Part shown: piece after piece, positions 20,423 to 24,508 of the stretch
Position numbering within the stretch: position 1 is the stretch's first letter
Layout of the letters: every line of letters starts with the position of its first letter
IMG/VR virus record: IMGVR_UViG_3300007344_000231
Span: 1-24,508 of that record
Strand: one strand, 5' to 3'
Length of the DNA stretch: 24,508 nt
DNA from: a virus
The notes under the pieces: generated by a model
Seen by the model: only the letters and a program-made list of their open reading frames with translations
Database searches by the model: none
Told to the model about the DNA's origin: nothing
Translations under genes and position numbers: made by a program

Positions 20423-20913
20423 GCGCTCAATGGAAACTGGTGCCAGTTGAGCCGACCGAAACGATGGTGATAAACGGCTTCGAGTCGGTGCCGGACGAGT
20501 GTTTTTCCGATGAGGCAGTCTGGGAGCAATACCAAGGTATGAGCGGCTGCCAGCAAGCGGCCTTCCGCGCGAAACTGTGCTGGGCCGCTATGATCGGCGC
20601 CGCTCCTACATCACCAGAAAAGGATGCGCAGCCGGTAATGAAACTGGAAGCTGAAAAGCTCTGGGGTGGGCATGGTGAGTATGCTGTGTCCTTCGTCCGC
20701 GCCGGCTGGCTGGATGAATGCCGGGCGAGTGGCGGCGAATTCTTGCTCTACACCCATCCTGATGTGGGAAAGCTTGCGCGACTCACCGCAGAGCGTGACA
20801 CCCTACAACAGCGCCTGACCGTGGCAGATCAGCAGATAGATGATTTGCGGACTGAACTCGCCGCTGTTCGTCTTGGCCCCTGCAAGATGATCGTCGGAGA
20901 CGAATTGCCATGA
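20419..20913 (+). CDS. Hypothetical phage protein with C-terminal coiled coil
   Basis: The 164-residue protein begins MSAQWKLVPVEPTETMVING, a phrase common at the start of accessory proteins in lambdoid phages of Gram-negative hosts. It continues AAFRAKLCWAAMIGAAP, and a C-terminal coiled coil (LARLTAERDTLQQRLTVADQ, about 121-152) leads to a polar end. It is coupled by ATGA on both sides. Function is unknown. Confidence 0.7.
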   Translation: MSAQWKLVPVEPTETMVINGFESVPDECFSDEAVWEQYQGMSGCQQAAFRAKLCWAAMIGAAPTSPEKDAQPVMKLEAEKLWGGHGEYAVSFVRAGWLDECRASGGEFLLYTHPDVGKLARLTAERDTLQQRLTVADQQIDDLRTELAAVRLGPCKMIVGDELP

Positions 20914-21356
20914 CCACCAACCAAACGATTGACGGCGGCCCGGGCGAGCAAATGGCATGCATGCCGGTTGAACGCAGCTACGACGTCCGGGCGAAGATGA
21001 TCATCGCCTTCAACGAGGCCAAGAAGGCCGGCGGTGATTTGGATGACGCGCTCGACGCCGCATACAAGTCAGCCCTGCGCTATTCACCAAACCCACTGAG
21101 CGCCGAGGAGCCCGATAGGTCACCAGAGGCTTATGCCATCGAGCACGGCGAGTACATGGCCAAGTCAGCCGACCAGGTGCTGGCGAAGTTCCAGGCATAC
21201 GGCCTGGCTCTGCTGGCCGTTGATGAGGGCGGTGACGACGGCGAAGGTGAGCTGCTGGAGAATATCGACTCCGCCCGCAGTGACCTGCAGGAGTCACTGG
21301 TTGATCTGCGCAGCATGGTTTACGAGTTCCGCAAGCGTGCCGCCAAATCCCGATAG
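20910..21356 (+). CDS. Hypothetical acidic phage protein
   Basis: The 148-residue acidic protein contains AKMIIAFNEAKKAGGDLDDALDAAYKSALRY and a C-terminal helix (NIDSARSDLQESLVDLRSMVYEFRKRA). It has no signal peptide, membrane helix or catalytic motif I can name. It starts in a 4-bp overlap with the previous gene. It may be an accessory protein dispensable in the laboratory, as many left-operon genes are in lambdoids. Confidence 0.65.
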   Translation: MTTNQTIDGGPGEQMACMPVERSYDVRAKMIIAFNEAKKAGGDLDDALDAAYKSALRYSPNPLSAEEPDRSPEAYAIEHGEYMAKSADQVLAKFQAYGLALLAVDEGGDDGEGELLENIDSARSDLQESLVDLRSMVYEFRKRAAKSR

Positions 21357-21410
21357 GAGTACATCCGTACTCCACCCGCAAAACCTGTAACCCCTCCCCC
21401 TTCAAAGTCA

Positions 21411-21430
21411 GCCGCTATAGCGGCAAGGAC
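21411..21430 (+). promoter_or_regulatory. Hairpin-RBS module before the 21437 gene
   Basis: The perfect palindrome GCCGCTATAGCGGC is joined directly to AAGGAC, 6 nt before the ATG at 21437. Confidence 0.6.
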
Positions 21431-21436
21431 GAAGTC

Positions 21437-22177
21437 ATGCCCAAGCATAAGCCAGAGTTGGCCGCCATCTACAACGTGTTCGGCCTCAGCTCAAACCACG
21501 AACTGTCGACACTGTTGGCCAACATCGAAAACACCAAACGTTTCTCCGATCTTCTGCACGATGTCGAGCGCGAGTTCTTCATGGTGCCGGGTGAACCGTC
21601 TGGAGAGCCTGAAGACGAAGGTTCAGCGGTTGATGCTGAGTGCCTGGTTAATCGCTGGGGATCGAAGCCGAGCGAGTACCTGGAACAGTTCCGGGCTGCC
21701 CTGCCTTTCGCCGCTGCGAACGCTATTCCTGACTATGAAGCGCCCGCAACCGGCGAGAAGTGGTCGCTCACAGGTGAGAATGGTTCTTGGGATTACGACA
21801 GCCTTGATGAATTGCTGAAGGACAACTATGGCCATGACAGCGATGGAGATGGACACCCGGCCAGCTTCAGCCTGGGCTTGTACGAAGGCGGCACGGTCTA
21901 TCGCGGAACCGAATGCAAGGACGATCCGGCGGCCTTTCTGCCAGACCAAAGTGAATTGCTCGACCACATGAGCGAGCGCGCTTACGACAGCGACGCGGGC
22001 GAGTGGGCGGACAACTACCCAACACTCGACGCAACGGCGAAGGCGGATCTGGAACGGGCGATGCGGCCACTTATGGCGTGGGCTCGCAAGCATTGCCAGC
22101 CGGAGTTCTTCACGATCGAGGACGTTACGCCGCACATCGTCACCGAAGAGGATGTCACCCGGAGCAGGAAGTCGTGA
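21437..22177 (+). CDS. Hypothetical acidic phage protein
   Basis: The 246-residue protein is strongly acidic, with a helical N-terminus (PELAAIYNVFGLSSNHELSTLLANIENTKRF). The middle (SWDYDSLDELLKDNYGHDSDGDGHPASFSLGLYEGGTVYRGT) is rich in Asp and Gly and could bind metal. The C-terminus (YPTLDATAKADLERAMRPLMAWARKHCQPEFFTIEDV) has a Trp-Ala-Arg-Lys-His segment. I recognise no family. Its stop overlaps a GTG of a tiny coupled frame by 4 bp. Confidence 0.68.
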   Translation: MPKHKPELAAIYNVFGLSSNHELSTLLANIENTKRFSDLLHDVEREFFMVPGEPSGEPEDEGSAVDAECLVNRWGSKPSEYLEQFRAALPFAAANAIPDYEAPATGEKWSLTGENGSWDYDSLDELLKDNYGHDSDGDGHPASFSLGLYEGGTVYRGTECKDDPAAFLPDQSELLDHMSERAYDSDAGEWADNYPTLDATAKADLERAMRPLMAWARKHCQPEFFTIEDVTPHIVTEEDVTRSRKS

Positions 22178-22230
22178 TCGCCACCCTCTGGTTCGCCTAC
22201 GTCTTCATCTACAAGGGGCCCAGGCCATGA
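22174..22230 (+). CDS. 18-codon hydrophobic microprotein, coupled on both sides (tentative)
   Basis: GTG at 22174 overlaps the previous stop (GTGA), and its own stop overlaps the Dam start (ATGA). The peptide MIATLWFAYVFIYKGPRP is hydrophobic then basic, as in small membrane peptides. It exactly bridges the gap between two genes. No homology is known to me, so it may serve only as a coupling peptide. Confidence 0.4.
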   Translation: MIATLWFAYVFIYKGPRP

Positions 22231-22730
22231 GTGGAATGATCGGTGCCCGCGAGGCACCGCCAAAACACAAGAGCGTCGAGTGGTACACGCCCGCGTGGAT
22301 CTTCGAAAGGCTCGGTCTGCAGTTCGACCTCGACCCATCCAGTCCGCACGACTACGTGACGGCGGTACCGGCAATCACGAAGTACACGATCTTCGATGAC
22401 GGCCTGTCGAAGGAATGGTCGGGGCGGGTATGGATGAATCCACCTTACGGCCCTGACACAGGCTTCTGGATGCGACGGCTGATTGCTCACGGCGACGGCA
22501 TTGCGCTGGTATTCAGCCGAACGGATGCCGAGTGGTTTCAGGAAGCCATGGCCAATGCGTCGGCAACGCTGCTTGTCAAAGGGCGAATCGCCTTTGTGCC
22601 CGGTCACGAGAACAGCCACAAGAAGGGCCGATCCGGTGCCGGAAGTGCGCTGTTTGCCTTCGATGAATGCGCGATCGCGCTGCAGGGCCTGGCGGATCTC
22701 GGTGTTTTGGTTCCACGAATCGCCGCCTGA
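22227..22730 (+). CDS. DNA N6-adenine methyltransferase, phage Dam family
   Basis: The 167-residue enzyme matches the phage Dam-like family (PF05869): VEWYTPAWIFERLGLQFDLDP near the N-terminus, the catalytic NPPY at 71-74 (VWMNPPYG), then IALVFSRTDAEWFQEAM and GRIAFVPGH. DLDP at 34-37 is the likely cofactor acidic segment. It should methylate adenine in phage DNA, protecting it from restriction or tuning gene expression. It is the second DNA methyltransferase in the rightward operon. The start ATG at 22227 overlaps the microprotein stop. Confidence 0.88.
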   Translation: MSGMIGAREAPPKHKSVEWYTPAWIFERLGLQFDLDPSSPHDYVTAVPAITKYTIFDDGLSKEWSGRVWMNPPYGPDTGFWMRRLIAHGDGIALVFSRTDAEWFQEAMANASATLLVKGRIAFVPGHENSHKKGRSGAGSALFAFDECAIALQGLADLGVLVPRIAA

Positions 22731-22766
22731 TTCGCCCCGATTGAAGTAACCCCAATCCCCCTACAT

Positions 22767-22792
22767 GCCTGCCGGTGAGCGGCGGGCGAGGT
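22767..22792 (+). promoter_or_regulatory. Hairpin-RBS module before the 22799 gene
   Basis: An 8-bp stem, GCCTGCCG with CGGCGGGC (one G-U pair) around GTGAG, runs straight into GAGGT, 6 nt before the ATG at 22799. Confidence 0.55.
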
Positions 22793-22798
22793 ATCGCT

Positions 22799-23026
22799 AT
22801 GCCTTTCATCATGATAACGAGCGCAATCACAACAGTCTTCGAGGTTCCAGAAGGGGTCGATCTTTTGCGTGTTCGCCAGCTGGGCCTTTCAGAGCTTGGC
22901 GATGACGAGGACGCCACCGACTCCGTATCCATTCAGCACGACAAAGTCATGAACGAGATCTTCCTCGGAGACGCTGCGCGGAAGACGGTTTCAATTTCGC
23001 ACAGCATCGTCGACCCAAACGAATAA
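22799..23026 (+). CDS. Small hypothetical phage protein
   Basis: The 75-residue acidic protein reads MPFIMITSAITTVFEVPEGV then LLRVRQLGLSELGDDEDATDSVSIQHDKVMNEIFLG. It alternates strand-like segments with charged loops and has no motif I can name. GAGGT is 6 nt upstream of the ATG at 22799. It lies between Dam and DUF4224 in the integrase-proximal end of the operon. Confidence 0.6.
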   Translation: MPFIMITSAITTVFEVPEGVDLLRVRQLGLSELGDDEDATDSVSIQHDKVMNEIFLGDAARKTVSISHSIVDPNE

Positions 23027-23036
23027 CCCACCTTCT

Positions 23037-23107
23037 GCCGCCCAGAGCGGCAAGGACACCAAATCAAATTGATCAAGAAAGCGCGGCCCAGCAGGGCCTG
23101 CGGGAGG
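23037..23107 (+). promoter_or_regulatory. Two hairpin-RBS modules before DUF4224
   Basis: GCCGC-CCAGA-GCGGC (23037-23051) is followed by AAGGAC with no good start nearby; a TTG at 23069 would give a 13-residue peptide. A second hairpin GGCCC-AGCA-GGGCC (23085-23098) leads to GGGAGGT before the ATG at 23113. Confidence 0.5.
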
Positions 23108-23112
23108 TAGGT

Positions 23113-23307
23113 ATGTTTTTGACAGCAGAGGAAGTTGCCGACCTGACCGGATACAAAAAGCCAGGGGCACAGATAAAGTGGCTGACCGCCGAACGATACG
23201 GGTTCGCGGTAGGTGGTGATGGGCACCCGAAGGTGCTGCGCCAAGTTGTCATCGGGCGGCTGGGTGGTATTCAATCAAGGAAGGGGCCGGAGTTGCGGCT
23301 GTGCTGA
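23113..23307 (+). CDS. DUF4224 protein
   Basis: The 64-residue protein starts MFLTAEEVADLTGYKKPGAQ and continues WLTAERYGFAVGGDGHPKVLR, the DUF4224 (PF13986) pattern. It is a short winged-helix-like domain often found next to integrases of Pseudomonas and Burkholderia phages. It may act as a directionality or accessory factor; that is inference from position. GGGAGGT lies about 6 nt before the ATG. The integrase starts 10 bp after its stop. Confidence 0.8.
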   Translation: MFLTAEEVADLTGYKKPGAQIKWLTAERYGFAVGGDGHPKVLRQVVIGRLGGIQSRKGPELRLC

Positions 23308-23317
23308 GGTGAGATAG

Positions 23318-24307
23318 ATGCGACCGCGCAAGAAGGACCGGCACCTGCCGGCGTGCATGTACCAGAAGCACGGCGCCTATTACTTGGTCCGCAAGGGCAA
23401 GTGGTTGCGCCTCGGCACAGAGTTTCAGGCGTCCCTCGCTGAGTACGCCATGCTGCTGGACAAACGCAGCCTGGGCGGGATGCCCAAGCTGATCGACGAC
23501 GCGCTCGAGCACATGCGCACCAGGAAGAAGCCGGCGCTGAAGCCGAACACGCTCAAGCAATACGAGGCGGCGGCCGAGCGATTGAAGGAAAACTTCGCCG
23601 ACTTCGAGCCGCGCGAGGTGCTTCAGCGGCACGTCGTCGCGCTCAAGCTGCACATGGCGGATACGCCGAACATGTCGAACCGGGTGATCTCGGTACTGCG
23701 CGCGGTATTTACCTACGCGCTGGAGCAGCAGATTGTTGATTCGAATCCGTGTATCGGCGTACGGCGGCACCTGGAGCACAAGCGTGACAGGTACATCACC
23801 CACGGCGAGTTCCAGGCGATCTGCGCCAACTCAAGTGACAACATGCGCGTCATCTATGAAATGTGCTACCTGACCGGCCAGCGTATCGGTGACGTCCTGG
23901 CCATTCGGTTGGCCGACATCAGCCCCGAGGGCATCGCCTTCAAACAGGAGAAGACGAACGCTAGGCTGCTGGTGCAGATGACGCCAGACCTGGAAGACCT
24001 GGTGGCCCGGGCAAAGGCGCTTCCACGGAAGATCCGCGGGCTCACTTTGTTCTGCTCGCCTCGCGGCGGAAAGCCGGTGCATTACAGCTCGGTCAAGGAT
24101 GCATTCGCGATCAGCTGCAAGAAGGCCGGGGTCGAGGATGCCAGCCTCCACGACCTCCGTGCGAAGTCGCTTTCCGATACGGACGACCAGGGCAACGACG
24201 CACAAAAGCTCGGTGGCCACACCGATGCCAAGATGACGCAACGTTATCTGCGCCTGCGCAAAATCAACGTAGGCCTGCCGCCGACAATGCCTAAAAAATC
24301 CCTGTAG
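23318..24307 (+). CDS. Prophage integrase, tyrosine recombinase
   Basis: The 329-residue enzyme inserts and excises the prophage by cutting att sites through a 3'-phosphotyrosine link. The N-terminal 65 residues are basic and bind arm sites (PRKKDRHLPACMYQKHGAYYLVRKGKWLRLG). A core-binding domain covers about 72-150. Catalytic residues are Arg189 (TGQRIGDVL), Lys212 (EKTNA), His278 and Arg281 (SLHDLRAKS), His301 (LGGHTDAKM) and Tyr310 (TQRYLRL). GAGGTGA precedes the ATG. It is the last gene before host mutS, so an att site should lie within or just after it. Confidence 0.93.
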   Translation: MRPRKKDRHLPACMYQKHGAYYLVRKGKWLRLGTEFQASLAEYAMLLDKRSLGGMPKLIDDALEHMRTRKKPALKPNTLKQYEAAAERLKENFADFEPREVLQRHVVALKLHMADTPNMSNRVISVLRAVFTYALEQQIVDSNPCIGVRRHLEHKRDRYITHGEFQAICANSSDNMRVIYEMCYLTGQRIGDVLAIRLADISPEGIAFKQEKTNARLLVQMTPDLEDLVARAKALPRKIRGLTLFCSPRGGKPVHYSSVKDAFAISCKKAGVEDASLHDLRAKSLSDTDDQGNDAQKLGGHTDAKMTQRYLRLRKINVGLPPTMPKKSL

Positions 24308-24317
24308 TATTAGACAG
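24302..24317. promoter_or_regulatory. LexA-like box overlapping the integrase stop
   Basis: CTGTAGTATTAGACAG fits CTGT-N8-ACAG but its core is not the usual alternating A/T. It lies 42 bp before the mutS start. TAGACAG repeats at 24311-24317 and 24333-24339 could also be recombinase arm sites or an att edge. Confidence 0.35.
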
Positions 24318-24358
24318 ATGTGAATTGTCAAATAGACAGGTAGAGCCGAAAGCCCCGT

Positions 24359-24508
24359 ATGACAGACCTTTCAAGCCACACTCCAATGATGCAGCAGTAC
24401 TGGCGCCTGAAAAACCAGCACCCTGATCAATTGATGTTCTATCGCATGGGCGACTTCTACGAGATCTTCTATGAAGACGCGAAGAAGGCCGCCAAGTTGC
24501 TGGACATC
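24359..24508 (+). CDS. mutS: DNA mismatch repair protein MutS (N-terminus only; cut by window edge)
   Basis: The 50 visible codons read [20 protein letters not shown] and then [20 protein letters not shown], the mismatch-binding N-terminal domain of MutS. The Gly-Asp-Phe-Tyr-Glu segment is the conserved mismatch-recognition region just before the Phe-X-Glu element. MutS recognises mispairs and recruits MutL. It is a host gene and marks the prophage boundary. Its own promoter may have been replaced or moved by the insertion. No clear Shine-Dalgarno is seen. Confidence 0.95.
   Translation, partial: MTDLSSHTPMMQQYWRLKNQHPDQLMFYRMGDFYEIFYEDAKKAAKLLDI

Noticed and set aside
1-24508. tRNA genes, CRISPR arrays, insertion sequences or retron-like elements
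   Set aside because: I saw no tRNA cloverleaf, regularly spaced repeats, transposase or reverse transcriptase. Repeats present are operators, iterons and short hairpins.

Overview
The window is the regulatory, replication and head-start half of a temperate lambda-like prophage in a Pseudomonas chromosome. Its right edge is the first 50 codons of the host mutS gene (24359 onward), whose product begins with the MutS N-terminus typical of Pseudomonas. The region beside mutS is a known prophage and tailocin hotspot in fluorescent pseudomonads. The prophage integrase (23318-24307) reads toward mutS, so this is one prophage end. The other end lies beyond position 1, where the portal gene is cut by the window.

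Layout, read outward from the immunity region. A CI-like S24 repressor (12626-13474, +) and a small Cro (12358-12537, -) flank a three-site operator (12566-12613). A second three-site operator of the same sequence (14918-14972) lies about 2.3 kb away, so the region has the O_L/O_R arrangement of lambda. Between the two operators are a zinc-ribbon plus coiled-coil membrane protein pair in the position of lambda rexAB, and an SOS-type DUF1654 gene with a perfect LexA box.

The leftward (minus-strand) operon runs cro, a CII-family regulator, a Rha/ANT antirepressor, a DnaT-like replication initiator with candidate ori repeats, a lambda-P-like helicase loader, DUF1364, a VRR-NUC nuclease, a small protein, a second internal tyrosine recombinase, two Cys-rich proteins and a Q-type antiterminator. 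Most of these genes overlap by 4 bp. Next come an A+T-rich membrane-protein moron, tandem terminators, holin, the Rz/Rz1 spanins, an unknown gene, a G-rich candidate cos region, terminase small and large subunits, gpW and the portal.

The rightward (plus-strand) operon starts at O_L. It has a consensus boxA 29 nt downstream, a long leader with several strong-SD mini-ORFs, and a strong terminator at 15893-15919. It then carries small hypothetical genes, a C5-cytosine methyltransferase with eight internal repeats, a DUF4406 protein, more hypotheticals, a Dam-type adenine methyltransferase, DUF4224 and the integrase. Many starts in this arm are preceded by a short GC-rich hairpin joined to an AAGGAC-type ribosome binding site. 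An A+T-rich, minus-strand insertion (17092-17944) carries a HEPN/AbiU2-like protein and a two-helix membrane protein, and is the best candidate here for an undescribed defence cassette.

All functional calls rest on reading translations and motifs by eye. No database search was run.
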